64,000 nucleotides of DNA from Priapulus caudatus (GCF_000485595.1 NW_014578122.1:4937-68936), one strand, 5' to 3'; counted from the stretch's first letter, positions 34,476 through 46,329 are shown. Numbers and translations are program-made. The notes: generated by a model not told the origin, from the letters alone.

Positions 34476-35207
34476 TTGGGCGCAGTAATTCTACAGGAGG
34501 GACGCCCTGTGGCGTATGCATCTAAGTCTCTCACTACCACGGAAGTTGGTTATGCTCAGATAGAGAAAGAGCTTTATGCGATACTGTTTGGCTGTAAAAG
34601 GTTTCACCAGTATGTGTACGGAAAGCAAACATTGGTAGAGACGGATCACAAACCGTTGACGGCTATCTTTAGCAAGCCTTTGCATGTTGCACCGCCACGA
34701 TTGCAACGCATGTTATTACAGTTGCAGAAGTATGACATTGTGTTGAAGTATGTAAGAGGAACGGAGATTCCGGTGGCTGACACGTTGTCACGCAATTTTG
34801 TGTCGAATACATACCCAGAGTTCTCGGATAAGCTAGAGGTACATGTGCACACGGTTCTGTCATATCTGCCCATCAGTGACGTAAGATTGCAGGAAGTAAA
34901 AGCTGCTACGGCTGCAGATGCGCAGTGTGAGTCGTTAGTGCAGTGTATTATGACAGGATGGCCTCGTTTAAGGAAAGATTGTTCCCCGTCTGTCGTCGAG
35001 TTTTGGAATATTCGGGATGAGCTGACCATTCTTGATGGCATCATCATGAAAGGTCATAAGATTTATATTCCTAGTGAACTGCGTACACGGTTTCTAGAGA
35101 ATATACATGCAGGACACATGGGAGTAGGAAATGTCTCTCGAGGGCGAGAGATATTGTGTTCTGGCCAGAATAACGGCCGAAATCACAGATATGGTACTGA
35201 GGTGTGA
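34476..35207 (+). pseudogene. Gypsy RNase H and integrase zinc-binding region
   Basis: RNase H-like block GAVILQEGRPVAYASKSL, then IEKELYAILFGCKRFHQYV and ETDHKPL, then VLKYVRGTEIPVADTLSR, all typical of Ty3/gypsy. Residues about 170-240 lead into the integrase H2C2 region (HAGHMG). The frame shifts at about 35150; the Cys pair (CEVCLERRN) is read in the frame of 35131-35322. Confidence 0.88.
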
Positions 35208-35583
35208 AGTGTGTCTAGAGCGTAGGAATCTTAATGTTAAGGAACCCCTAACGTGTCACAAGGTTCCTGAGTACCCATGGCAGGTTGTTGCCAGTGATTT
35301 ATTTCACCTGGGAAGGGAGTGATTATTTAGTTGTTGTGGATTACTACAGTCGGTTCTTTGAGTTGAAAAGTTGACTAGTACGACTAGCAGTTACTTCGTC
35401 AACCGGCTAAAACGCATTTTCTGCAGATTTGGAATACCGGAGAAGTGTGTGTCGGATAACGGTCCGCAATATGCGTCGCAGGAATTTGCACGCTTTGCGG
35501 AGCAGTATGGGTTTGTGCACCCAACGTCTAGCCCCATTATCCTAGGTCTAATGGTCTCGCTGAGCGCACTGTTCAGACAGTAA
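35131..35583 (+). pseudogene. Gypsy integrase core, broken
   Basis: Pieces in two or three frames: CEVC zinc ligands, [12 protein letters not shown] with the first Asp, then (35371-35583) FCRFGIPEKCVSDNGPQYAS with the second Asp. The segment that should hold the catalytic Glu is out of frame near 35560. Several indels, so inactive. Confidence 0.85.
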
Positions 35584-35657
35584 AGAGAATACTCAGCAAG
35601 GCTAAAGCTGATGGTAAAGACTATTGCATTGGTGTACTCGAGTACCTTACTACCCCA

Positions 35658-36248
35658 TTGAGCTTGGGTTATTCACCATCACAGTTGTTGATGGGGAGAC
35701 GACTCAGGTCGGTTGTCCCTACGTCAGCGCAGTTACTGAAGCCCAGCACCCCTGATCCATCCATAGTGAGGCAGCGGATACATGATAGCCAGCATAAGTA
35801 TAAGCAGTACCATGACCAGTCGGCACAACCGCTCTGTCCTTTGGAAGTTGGCGATGGTGTTAGAGTACAGACTGGTAATGGGAGGTGGATCCCTGCAGTG
35901 GTATCCGGGAAGCATGATGAGCATTCATATGTTGTGTGTACACCAGATGGTGCTGTATACCGGCGGAATCGGAGGCATCTGGTGAAGCCACCTTTGTCGG
36001 CTATGTATCCTGCTATGAAGCAGAATGGGGATGGTGCTCTGCAGCCTAGCGTTAGTGTCGATGAGAAGCTACTAGCGTCATACAACCCTGTCACATCCGA
36101 CCCGCCTACACAAATCTCAGCAAAGCAGCCTGAAGTTAAGAAATCGGTGTCCAGTGAGACTCAGAGTGATTCAAAAAGGCTCGATTCTGGCTTATACACC
36201 ACGCGTTATGGTAGGGTGGTAAAACCCAGAGTGATACCATCTATGTAA
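35658..36248 (+). pseudogene. Gypsy integrase C-terminal domain
   Basis: 196 codons with GYSPSQLLMGRRLRS near the start, a basic small-barrel segment (VGDGVRVQTGNGRWIPAVV) and a VYRRNRRHLVKP end, followed by a Ser/Lys-rich tail ending in a basic patch (TTRYGRVVKPRVIPSM). The usual tail of gypsy Pol proteins. Confidence 0.82.
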
Positions 36249-36388
36249 ATAGTTATAAGCTATGACGTGAACATGGGGTAAGTGTATTGTCAATCATATA
36301 TAGTTCTTTATGTTAAATAGTGAGTGGCAATTATACGTTGTATACTGAATGGCTTAATTTGTGTAATTTCTTTTGAAAACGGGGGAGA

Positions 36389-36510
36389 TGTTCTATTGTT
36401 ACTGAATGTATGCGCGTGTCATGCGCAGTTGGTGTTTGTATAATAAACGCCACTAGTTGTACGTGGCTCCAGCTAGCCAGACGTCTTGTCTTGTTTGTCC
36501 ACGTAGAACA
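36389..36510 (+). repeat. 3' LTR of the nested gypsy fragment
   Basis: TGTTCT...AGAACA ends, preceded by a purine tract, with a polyadenylation-like ATAATAAACG inside. Only this one LTR remains. Confidence 0.7.
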
Positions 36511-36853
36511 GAACAAGATACCGGCAATATGTGGTAGGTTTAGTGTCAGAAGTTATAAATAAGTATTTTGGAATGTACGGGGAATTTGCTTGAATAGCTA
36601 TTAGTCTATCTTGTGTGTATACACGAATGTTTATCGTACCAAACATTTGATTTCTGTTCGATTTAGCTCGTCTAATTTACCGAAAATATCCTACTATACG
36701 CGCCGCTGTATATGTACTAGAGCCAACGAGGTTATTATTGTTTGTTTATATTGCAGTAAACCACTACATGAATACAGTCATCAACTCGGTGCTTATTTGT
36801 GCATGACTAGTGCGTTTAAAATCAAGGGCCGAAATTCGGGACGCTACAAGAAT

Positions 36854-38328
36854 CATACGTGATTTTTGTGTGCGTAACCGTCAGGCTAGCAAGGCACGCC
36901 GTAAAAGTGAAACAACATTTTTACACCGCGTTGGTGCACTCGTAAATATTAAGTAGGCAGACTATACTAGTGTGGAGATCTCGGGGGTGTATAACTTACA
37001 GGAGTAGTAGACTAGACCGGGATGGACAGACCGAACTCACCGTATGGATATAATAACCATATATATCAACTAAAGGCAGGATAAAATATAGACAGCGTGT
37101 AAACATTGGGGCCTGGGCGCGTCCATCTTTTACTGCTGGTGCTGCCGCCTGTCGGGCGAGAATAAGGAAAGTTACTTAGGCTGGGGTTACGCAAAACAAT
37201 CGGTGCCAGCCACGGGCGTAATGAGTCATGCACGGTACGGCCAGGAACGGATTGCGCAACGCCGTAGGGGGGGGGGGTGTTGCCAGCTAGTATTTAAGGC
37301 GCACAGAATCGCGGCTAGAGGCAGTTAGGTACAGGTCCAGGAAGAAGAGGAAGAGGAAGAAGAAGAAGGGGAGGAAGCAGCCGAGGACGAAGAGAAAGAG
37401 GGAGAGTTATTTTTCAGGGATAGGTTATAGGTAGGAAGACGGGAAGAGGAAGGAGAGGGAGGAAGAGGAAACAGAGAGAGAGAGAACGGCAGCGTTGTAG
37501 CGAGAGGATAGGAGCACAGGTTTTCAGGTAGGTGTAAACCGGAGCCGAACGGGAGAGGGGAATAAAACGAGCGAAGAACGGAATTCTGGTAGAGCTAGGA
37601 GCGACTGCGAGGGAGATACCTGGGAGACTGCTTGGGTCCACGCGAAGCAAGGATGAATGTGAGGGAGGAAGACGGAGCCGGCGACGCGTAGATATTAGAC
37701 GGGATCGATAAAAGGTCCGCTGCATATACGAATGCAGGGGAATCATTTGTACATTAGTAACACGCAATAAAAGCTATATAACCGTATCGTTAACCGAATC
37801 TCACCGTGTTCTGTTTAACTGGTGCTACCTGTTATCTGTTACGTGTCATCGCCGTCCTGCCTGATACACCGACAGGAGCGGACCCTGAATCTCACTGCTG
37901 GACACACGTTACGAACTAACGTCTGTCGAACCGTAGTCGGCTCTACCCTAGGGACACTACAGGACTACCGCACACAACATGGCGGCCCCCATGTAGGGAC
38001 TCGCCTATCTACATCGTTAATTGATGAGCTGGCAAAACACCACGAAAACGCACACTAATAGGCAGCAGACATCACAAATAATTATACAGTCACAAGCACG
38101 GAACATTAACCCATACTCCGGTTCCCAGAGAGCCACCCTGCCACCGTGCTGGGAACCCGAGCGTCCGGTGCCACCGCTACACCTGCTAGAGTACTTATTA
38201 TATGCGGGGAAGCATGAAGGTATGGTTTATATGTATAATTAAGAACTTTAATAGCGTTAAATTGTTCACAAATAGATAAATTTACTGGAAATCCTAAACT
38301 CCTCATTCAATTACTACTATTCATTACT
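36854..38328. other. No gene; candidate LTR-like stretch at about 37100-37800
   Basis: No coding region. A TATA-like TATTTAAGG at about 37291, a purine-rich tract (37325-37490), AATAAAAGC at about 37766 and ACTGGTGCTACC at about 37820 together look like promoter, polyadenylation signal and primer-site of an LTR. No second copy is in the window, so this stays weak. Confidence 0.3.
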
Positions 38329-38329
38329 A

Positions 38330-38420
38330 CAGTCGCACCCCGTTAGTACGAAACTGACGGGCCAAAGAAAAATAATCGTATTAAGTGGGTTCCGTATATT
38401 ATATTAGCCTTAATTTGAAG
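38330..38420 (+). mobile_element. Possible pogo/Tigger-type terminal fragment
   Basis: CAGTCGCACCCCGTTAGTACG after a TA dinucleotide, followed by CGTATTAAGTGGGTTCCGTAT, resembles terminal inverted repeats of pogo-like transposons. No matching right end was found. Confidence 0.3.
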
Positions 38421-39003
38421 AGAAAAACAATGGATTACAAGGTGTGTACAAAGTGTTTTATATAGAAATGAATATACCGGGACAGAAAATATTATGTTAG
38501 TAACAGGATACTTGTATTATTGTCTTCGTATCAAGTCAATATTTTACTAAGAGATTACTATGAATCGGGCCGGGATTTAGAGAAATCATCGTAGTCTCAT
38601 CAGCGTAACGAGCGAATATGGGCTCCGGAGGCGGCCATTTCGCGAGTATGTATGAAAGTGATGTAGGTTGACGGGTAGCTTTTAGTAGTGTTCAGCTCGC
38701 AGACTTATGCACTTTTGTATGTGTGCATATATAAGTAGGGTGAATATATAATGAAGTGTTTATACTTGTGAAATAACCCCCTAGTGTGTTAACACCAGCT
38801 TCGGAATGTTTTAGCTCTGTACACTGACTTTCCAAGTAGCTATTCAGCTAGCACAAAACGAACCGTCGGGTTACGAACAACACATTGCAAGAACATTGAT
38901 CAACGCAAGGCTTAGAACTCTAACGCTCACTCCATACGTTTGGAGCGGCGACATCAAGAACCACACTTGACTATACGATCCGATCCCCCGCATCATTTCA
39001 CAC
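38421..39003. other. No gene seen
   Basis: AT-rich sequence with TATATAAGTAGGG at about 38728 (TATA-like) but no ORF or second copy to support a promoter. Confidence 0.4.
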
Positions 39004-40031
39004 GCGCTAACACACTAACGTGGCCAGGTTGTGTACTGGCTGGTATATGCAACGGGGACCTGACATGCAAGGTCTACTTCCTACTTTTTAAGTGAGGTCT
39101 ACTGAAAAATATTTATTATGTACATCTATGCTATGATAACTCCTCTTCATTTTAAATGCTTAGTCGTTGCAAAATATTATTATTCTCGGGAGATGTAGCG
39201 CACGCGCGAGCACTGTTCCAGGCGTGCAATACGGGCTGAAGAAAACTGCATAATATAGCTTGCTGAAGGTAAGAGGGGTGGGAGACTGATGACAGGCGAC
39301 AGGGAACGTAGCTGAGTGGGCGCTGGCAAAAGAAGCAGACCGAACGTGGGTACAAGGGAGGCAACGGGGAGGACAAGAGGGGATAATGTTGGAGTTTTGC
39401 TCCCTCCAAGCTAAGGCGCTCTCCTAATTATAAGCCCAGGTGCACGAATACAAATTAATTCCAGAAATCTATGCTGAGATACCCCATAACCATATTAAAT
39501 GCATAATCATTAGAAAATATAACTACTCTGGTGAGATATTGCCCCATGCGCTAACACAGTAACGTAGACAGATTGTGTACTGGCTGGTATAGGAAACAGG
39601 GACCTAACATGCAAGTTCTCCTTCCTGCATCTTAAGTGAAGTCTACTGATGGAATATTATCATGTAAATCCATGCTCGGATAATTCCTCTTCATTTTAAA
39701 TGCTTAATCTTCGCAAATGATTATTCCTTTCGGGAGATATAGAGCATGCGCGAGCACCATTGCAAGCGTGTAATAAGGACTGAAGAAAACTGCATAATAT
39801 AGCTTGCTGAGGGAGAGAGGGGTGGGAGACTAATAACAGGCGACAGGGAAGGTAGCTGAGTGGGCGCTGGCAGAAGAAGCAGACTGGGCGAGGGGCAAGG
39901 GAGGCAACGAGGAGGACGGGAGGAGATAAAGTAGTGGGTTTTGTTCCATCCAGGTTAGGGCGCTCTCCTAATTATAAGCACAGGTACCCGAATACAAATT
40001 AATTCCAGAAATCTATCTGAGATACCCCATT
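39004..40031 (+). repeat. Tandem pair of a 543-bp dispersed repeat
   Basis: GCGCTAACACA(C/G)TAACGT begins at 39004 and again at 39547; both units end in CCAGAAATCTAT...GAGATACCCCAT. Unit 1 continues into ACCATATTAAATGC, unit 2 into the 26-bp satellite. Units are about 85-90% alike by eye. No coding. Confidence 0.85.
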
Positions 40032-40142
40032 ACGCGTGTGGCAGCGTGCCTGTATGTACGCGTATGGCAGCGTGCCTGTACGTACGCGTACGCGCGTGCG
40101 CGCGCACGCACACACACACGCGCGCCCGCGCGAGAGAGAGAG

Positions 40143-40185
<43 letters not shown>

Positions 40186-40242
40186 GAAAGAGAGAGAGGG
40201 AGAGAGAGAGGGAGAGAGAGAGACAGAGAGAGATACTCATTC
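40032..40242. repeat. 26-bp satellite units, CGCG and (GA)n
   Basis: Two units of the 26-bp satellite seen at 24416-26815, then CGCGCGCAC repeats and (GA)n to 40231. Confidence 0.9.
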
Positions 40243-40261
40243 ACACACGCGCGCGCGGCCG

Positions 40262-40545
40262 CACTCACGGACGGACGGAGTGAGAGACGGATGGTAGGAG
40301 TGAGAGACGGACGGTCGGAGTGAGGGACGGACGGACGGAGTGAAGGACGATGGACGGAGTGAGAGACGGATGGACGGAGTGAGGGACGGACGGACGGACG
40401 GAGTGAGGGACGGATGGTCGGAGTGAGGGACGGATGGACGGACGGAGTGAGGGACGGGCGGACGAGTGAGGGACGGACGGAGAGAGGAAGGGACGGATGG
40501 ATAGAGTGAGGACGGATGGATGGAGTGAGGGATGACGGACACTCA
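40262..40545. repeat. GAGTGAGGGACGGACG minisatellite, copy A
   Basis: Irregular 16-24 base units of GAGTGAG(G/A)GACGGA(C/T)GGACG. The same array opens copy B at 46347-46630. Confidence 0.9.
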
Positions 40546-41349
40546 CGATTAGAACATTGTATATAACAAGCACCTTACTTCAGCACAACAGTAAAATGTC
40601 CCGGACCCTACCTAACTGAACATGCCTCAAATTAATTAACTAATTGCAATGGAGATTTTGTTAGGTAAAGAGTTCCTTGTCAACAGCTTCCTTCACTGCT
40701 TGTTAACTTCTGTGAGGCACGCGTCCGAATCCCATACGATGTGAGCGACCCGAGACGTTTGATTTGATTGAGATGCAACGACACATACTCCAGAGACGTT
40801 ACCACAGCAGCGCAGACATGCTCTCTAAATAATTGACGTGACATTAGGCTGTTCCTAATGGCAGACTATGGATTTATTCTGTCGCGTAAGCACTGTGTGT
40901 GTATGAATGCGTGACTGTTATTGCCGAGCTGACGCACACTAACCCAGATGTAATCCGTGGAAGTGATGCAAGTGTAATTGAATATGATATGGAGAGATGG
41001 TCAAATATGGAGCACTGGCCGCGCATAGAAGAGAAGTGGCGCGCGCAGAGGGAAAAGAAAAGATAACATGGTGATCCGTGCGCCATAATGCAAGCCAGCG
41101 CATGGATCCAAAGAAAAGACTAGGTGACAAGAAGGTGTTCCTGCTCAGGGTCATGTAGGAACCGCTGCATGATATAAGTCTATTTCACGCGACTGTGCCT
41201 TATTTCCCAAGTCCGCTGCGCCTTGATGAACAGTACTAGTAGAGTTCATTAAGCATTTGAACTCGTAAACGATTTTTATTTCGGAGTAAATAAGGCTACG
41301 TGTGTTAAAATATATACTGAGTGGACAGCGGTAAATACAGCACCCGGCT

Positions 41350-41541
41350 GTTAGATGCGATATGATATGACTACTAGGCACTTAGGATATGACTACTAGG
41401 CACTTAAAAAAAACAAAAAACTTAACCTAACCCTAACCTAACCTAAACCCTAAACACATAAACTAACCTAACCTAACCTTAAAAAAAAAAAAAATTAAAT
41501 TAAATTAAAGTGCCTAGTAGTCATATCATATCGCATCTAAC
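41350..41541. mobile_element. Small inverted-repeat element with telomere-like core, copy A
   Basis: Perfect 34-base arms (41350-41383 and 41508-41541, starting GTTAGATGCGATATG) enclose a second partial copy of the arm, an A-rich run, CCTAACCCTAA-type repeats (41422-41480), and an A/T-rich run. Total 192 bases, no coding. MITE-like; no target duplication identified. Confidence 0.8.
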
Positions 41542-42239
41542 TGCCGATTGCGTAAATACATACCGGCTGATATACAGTCTGCAGCCGATATACGCGCGAA
41601 GCGCGCAAACGCCGCGCAGCGGCGACACGCAATGACTTAACCGCTGCCCTTATTTAGAATACTTTCACGAAGCCCTTCTGGGTATAGGATAAAGCCGTAT
41701 AATCGGTCAATTGAGCAGTTCTGGCCATTGCAGAAGCCTTTCGACTCTGCACGTAGTGCGAGAATAATCGAATGGTCTTAATTCGTACTTTGTTTGGTTG
41801 GCCGCTTTGGTTTTTTCTATAAAAGCGATTTCTAATTTATTTAATTTAACGCCCTGAAGTTATTCTCGTACATATCGCGGCCCATAGATCGCGCCACGAG
41901 GCTCCTTCGAGGCATTTCGCACAGAAATTTCCTGAGACTGCCCCGCGGTCCAGAGTTTCACACGCTCCCACTAACTATAACTTAGTGTAGCGAAACAGAC
42001 TTGCCCGAATTAACGTCCGTACCAGTCTAACTCGAATCGTGACGTCGCGTTTTCATTATCGTAGCCATGTTCCTTCTCCTTATGAACTCTTGACCCCGCG
42101 CTCGCATCTCCTCTCTAGCCCGTTTTGCCGTTTTTGCATATTACAGCCACTGGAAGCAAGATCAAGCCGCACGTACAGCACACACTGATGATCAGTTTGT
42201 TTAGATTGAGCCACTAGCGGCACATTAAGACTGGTATTA

Positions 42240-42480
42240 CATCCACACCTACGGCTACGAATACTTGTATTACTACAAGTACATGTTACAATAATTACTA
42301 CTAAGTACTACTACTAGTACTAAGTAGTAGTAGTACTACTAAGTTACCAGCACTACTAGTACTAGTACTAGTAACTACCAGGACCGCAGGAGCTAATAGT
42401 AATAGTAATAATGACTAACTCTGTTACTAGTAATTAACTTACTAATAAATGACGAACCCTAACCATAACCCTAACCTATT
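42240..42480. repeat. ACTAGT/AGTACT-rich repeat and short CCCTAA block
   Basis: ACTACTAGTACTAGT-type self-complementary repeats (42270-42380) are followed by AACCCTAACCATAACCCTAACC at 42456-42477. Copy B has the same at about 48310-48545. Confidence 0.8.
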
Positions 42481-43187
42481 ATATTGATATAATATTATAT
42501 TTATATTGATGTAAATGACATTGGTTTATTGCCCATGCCATACATTGGGGCCCATATAATATTGGGAGCCATGTTCTCTATCCTTGAACCACTAGTACTA
42601 CTAGACTACTATACGACTAGCAAGAACGCTCTTTGCTAGGGTTAGAATACCCCTAGGCTATACTAGAACAGGCACTTGAAGCGTTTCAATAAAATATAAT
42701 GCTAAACTAAATACGAAATCTATTTACTACGAATTGTTAATGTTTCTAGTATAGGCCTACTCTCTTCAAGAAGGTTGCGAGGTGCAAAGGCATATATAGA
42801 CTAGGACTCGCCTCCCACCTCGATTAGCCATTGAGTGACTAAGCTAAGCCGAGAGGTGCGAGAGAGTGCCAGTCTAGGGCTATAGGCGGCGGGCAGGCGG
42901 CGCACTGCTTTCCAACTCCCGTACGAGCCTCGCCATTGGAACAGTTGCAAAAACGTTGCAGCGTTGGGGCGCGAAGAGCGCCGGTAGGTGTTTCGTGATT
43001 CTGACAGCCGTTTCCATTACTGGGCAAGGTTCGCGAATGTCAGAATTTCGACAGTCTTTCTGTGATTTCGCGTGACACAGCTCGGTTACGAAACAGATTA
43101 CTCGGTTACAGTTTTTTATAACAAAAGTCACACTGTTGACGCTCCAAATGTCTACCCTCTGTGTCCCCACTAAAATTGCGGACTGTT

Positions 43188-43252
43188 CGCTGGCAGCTAT
43201 GGATCCGTGCGCCCGCCAATTCATTCGGCGCACGGATCCATAGCTGCCAGCG
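43188..43252. repeat. Perfect hairpin, 26-bp arms, copy A
   Basis: Arms 43188-43213 and 43227-43252 are exact reverse complements (each containing AGCTATGGATCCGTGCG or its complement) with a 13-base loop. In copy B (about 49265-49330) indels break the left arm. Confidence 0.85.
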
Positions 43253-44054
43253 CTGCATACTGTCGTAGGACGTTCCCGCGGTGCGCGTGCGCCTTGCCGT
43301 GGAACTGCGGCGAAAGATCTGCGCTTCAGCGCTTGGATCAACATCTCCTTTCGGCAACGCTTCTCTAGTATCCCGTCTCATCTGGATTGTCTTCCCATTA
43401 CGCATTGCGCAGCACGACCCGTTGCACGGTAGACTGTATGCGGTATAGGGGGTAGACGGTAGACTGGTACGCTGCCAGTTCGCTGCATGTCTATGGAGCT
43501 TGTGACAAGGGCTTGGAAACATTCTAGGCCTATTTTCACATTTTACATGGATTCTTCCGCTCAACCAAGATAGATGAAATAGTCTATTTTTTTCATTTCA
43601 CCACATAAGTGGCAAGAAATTAACGAAGTACAGCTTGTGATCTTAGTTTTACATACCAATCGGTATAACAGCAAAGGTTTGCTTCGAACTGTTTGATTAC
43701 CAAACTTAACCACTTTTCGAGCGATCGGCATAAATCATCGGCAGGAGAATTCGTATTGAGCAGTGATCGCCGTCTCCGTGTAAGTAGTCCGCTTCGCGGA
43801 CGGGTATCGTTTCACTCACTATAAGGCGCGAACGTCTAGAATGGAACTAAATAGAACTAGATCCTCTTACATATTTAATAAACGCTGAGTGCTTAATGTA
43901 TAAAACTGCAAACTGATATTTTACTGGAGGGTAGATTTCAAATTCAATGGATCCGTCTGTCTGTCCTGCTGACTATTTGTCGCATGCGTAGTGTAGTCTT
44001 GCATCGCTTTTGATGATCGAAAAAATATGTTTACCAAACCTGAGGAATCAAGTT

Positions 44055-44347
44055 TCGGCACTCATGCACGCACGGACGCGCGCACACACACACACACCCC
44101 CACACACACACACACACACCACACAGCCACACAGCACACACACGACACACCGCACACGACGCACACACACGCACAGCACGCACACAGACATACACACACA
44201 CAGACACACACACACACACCACGCACACACACACGCGCACACACACACACAGACAGACAGACAGACAGACACACACACGCACACGCACACACACACACAT
44301 ACATACACACACACACGCACACACAGACGCACACACACACACGCACG

Positions 44348-44394
<47 letters not shown>

Positions 44395-44516
44395 CACAAC
44401 ATACACCACACACACACACACACCACACACACACACAACACACACGACACACACACACACACACACACACAGCACACACAACACGCGCACACACACACAC
44501 ACAACAAACAGGAGCG
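44055..44516. repeat. (CA)n-rich array, copy A
   Basis: CA repeats with CACG, CAGA and CACC interruptions over 460 bases. Open in all frames by composition. Confidence 0.95.
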
Positions 44517-46216
44517 CGCGCAAAAGAAGAGAAGAAAGGGAGTGATAGACGCAATATTACATACCTTATTTATACCTCAATGATCTCACATATATCTTAT
44601 GAGATGGGCAACGTGCCTATCATCAAAAGGCTTTATATTCTATTTATTGGCCTGCATGTGCGAAAGCAATTCTCACAGGAATTGTCCCGACACGTCCGCC
44701 CTACCGTAGCATGCACTAATTACTCGTTAAAAAGTCATAATTAGCTGCATGACGTCACCTAGTGTCCGCCATCATTCAGGCGGCTGACCAGAAGACAATT
44801 ACGGCATGAAGAGCTGCGGCGAGCATTCAAATGACTAATTAATGCATTTCGAAGCAGCAGAATTGTACTTGTTCTAGCTACTCATTCATGCAACTTACGC
44901 ACGCTAGTGTTTCTCCAAATATTTCACCGGCAGACTATATACTGGCTGATATGCATCGTAGTAGGGTCTTCGTATGCGCCCACTGTCACCTGCTATCCGC
45001 CTGCTATCTGCCTCTGCCATCTAGCTTCTCTAGTGTATCCTTCCCCCTACATGGTACACCTACCCAACCGTCTCCCCGTACTCTACTTCCTCTAGTACCA
45101 TCCCTCATACTCTTATCTTACTTCTTCCCGATTCTACACTTGTTCTAACTTCTCCGTTAAACTACCTCCTCATTTAATTATTTACTTTCTTCCCTCTTCT
45201 ACCTCCTCTATTTCTCCTACGTGATTAATTCCTCTGTCTGTTCGTCCTTGTACATTCCCTTACCATTTCTTCTTGCATGATCGATCCCACCCACTTATAT
45301 GTCTTCTTTGTTCCTGCTTTCATAGCGACTCTAACCAATTAGAGACCAGCTTTTGGCAACGCCATTAATATATATATATATATAGGCACAGAGAGAGGGA
45401 TAAATATAGGCAATAATAATAGGACGAATGTAGAGGCTATGTGTAGTCACTACTGTAGTTTAGTATTAGCGCACAGCAACCAATTACACTAGGAGCTAAA
45501 GGTTCAATGGTCGTGGTTATTACTAAAATAAGGGGTTTTGTCCAACAGGAGATGGAAGGAGAATCGGTCGTCGCACCTCATTACACACTATTAGCATTAT
45601 AACACGATCCATGCGTCACCTTGCTGCTGTGCATGCCAGTAGTTGCTTCCGGCATGGTAACTCCCAATCACACTCTTTCGAAAAGGGTGAACATGCTGAT
45701 GACAGAACTCTAGGGGCGAATTGTTAAATCTTCTAAAACACGAGCGAAACATTACACACAACTTAACAGTCGATTCGTGCAATGTGAGTACTCTTCCTCA
45801 ACATAAAGGTTCTACTTAGTCGAAATCAGATTTCAGTGGCAAAAGGCCTTGAGCGATGCTGTCTGTCTGAGGAAGCCGACTGCAAATAGGCTAGTTATAG
45901 GCACGTTAGTTTTCGCGTATCTGCTCTCATGGAAAATCCTGCTGACTCAATTTCCACTAGAGCTCACGGCCAGCTTCCTGATTAACGAAAGGATAGATCC
46001 GAATTTCGAAGGCATAATGACACTTATTAGTGCGACCGCAGTCGGCGAGCACGTTGCAGTTAATGGCCTCTATATATTATGCAAGCACATCCTTCAAGTA
46101 CGAAGTAACTTCTTAACCTCGCCGCACATAACAGATTTTAACGAGCAGCCCCGGAAGCGAGTCTATAGTTGTCTGATGTGTACGTACCTCGCCGTGCACG
46201 GATACACCCTGGCGAC

Positions 46217-46329
46217 ACGTTACTGACGTGTGTGTACCTCCCCGTGCACGAATACACCCTTCCGACACGCTACCGACGTGTGTGTACCTCCCCGTGCACG
46301 GATACACCCTGCCGACACGTTACCGACGT
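46217..46329. repeat. 50-bp minisatellite between duplication copies
   Basis: A little more than two units of GTGTGTACCTCCCCGTGCAC plus GGATACACCCTGCCGACACG and TTACCGACGT, the same unit as in the long array at 52385-53950. Period 50 measured between identical motifs. Confidence 0.92.

Larger units (their letters stand above)
34472..36515 (+). mobile_element. 5'-truncated Ty3/gypsy fragment nested in the BEL LTR
   Basis: It begins abruptly inside an RNase H domain and ends with a purine-rich tract (GAAAACGGGGGAGA) and a 122-base LTR (36389-36510). No 5' LTR, gag, protease or RT is present, and no target duplication is obvious at the BEL junctions. The usual gypsy order RNase H - integrase - 3' LTR is kept. 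Confidence 0.88.
26929..36848 (+). mobile_element. BEL/Pao LTR retrotransposon with two nested insertions
   Basis: The element is delimited by TGTAGCG...CGCTACA LTR ends and flanked by a perfect 5-bp target duplication AGAAT (26924-26928 and 36849-36853), the length usual for BEL/Pao. Order: 5' LTR (holding a 706-bp foldback element), gag-protease, RT, RNase H, integrase, purine-rich tract, 3' LTR (holding a truncated gypsy fragment). Coding regions are broken by several frameshifts and at least one stop, so this copy is not autonomous. Domain order (protease, RT, RNase H, integrase) and the H2C2 integrase type fit BEL/Pao. Confidence 0.93.
34294..36848 (+). repeat. 3' LTR of BEL/Pao element, split by a gypsy fragment
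   Basis: 34294-34471 matches the start of the 5' LTR and 36516-36848 matches its end. The 2044 bases between them are the nested gypsy fragment. The uninterrupted TAGGTAT at about 34351 shows the foldback element is specific to the 5' LTR. Confidence 0.9.
40244..46216. repeat. Tandem duplication of about 6.1 kb, copy A
   Basis: It matches 46330-52380 from ACACGCGCGCGCGGCCGC to GTTGTCTGATGTGTACGTACC. It contains a GGAC minisatellite (40262-40540), an inverted-repeat element with telomere-like core, ACTAGT repeats, a perfect hairpin and a CA array. I find no gene: ORFs near 42880-43564 and 45849-46226 show no recognisable similarity and are broken in copy B. Confidence 0.92.

Noticed and set aside
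42880-43564. Two overlapping minus-strand ORFs of about 150 codons
   Set aside because: They span the perfect hairpin, show no family resemblance, and are disrupted in copy B.
43988-44744. 244-codon ORF with a non-repetitive C-terminal part
   Set aside because: Most of it is the CA array; the last 70 codons have no recognisable similarity and the frame is lost in copy B.
45849-46226. 125-codon ORF with hydrophobic stretch (possible small membrane protein)
   Set aside because: It runs into the 50-bp minisatellite, has no recognisable motif, and its counterpart in copy B is broken.
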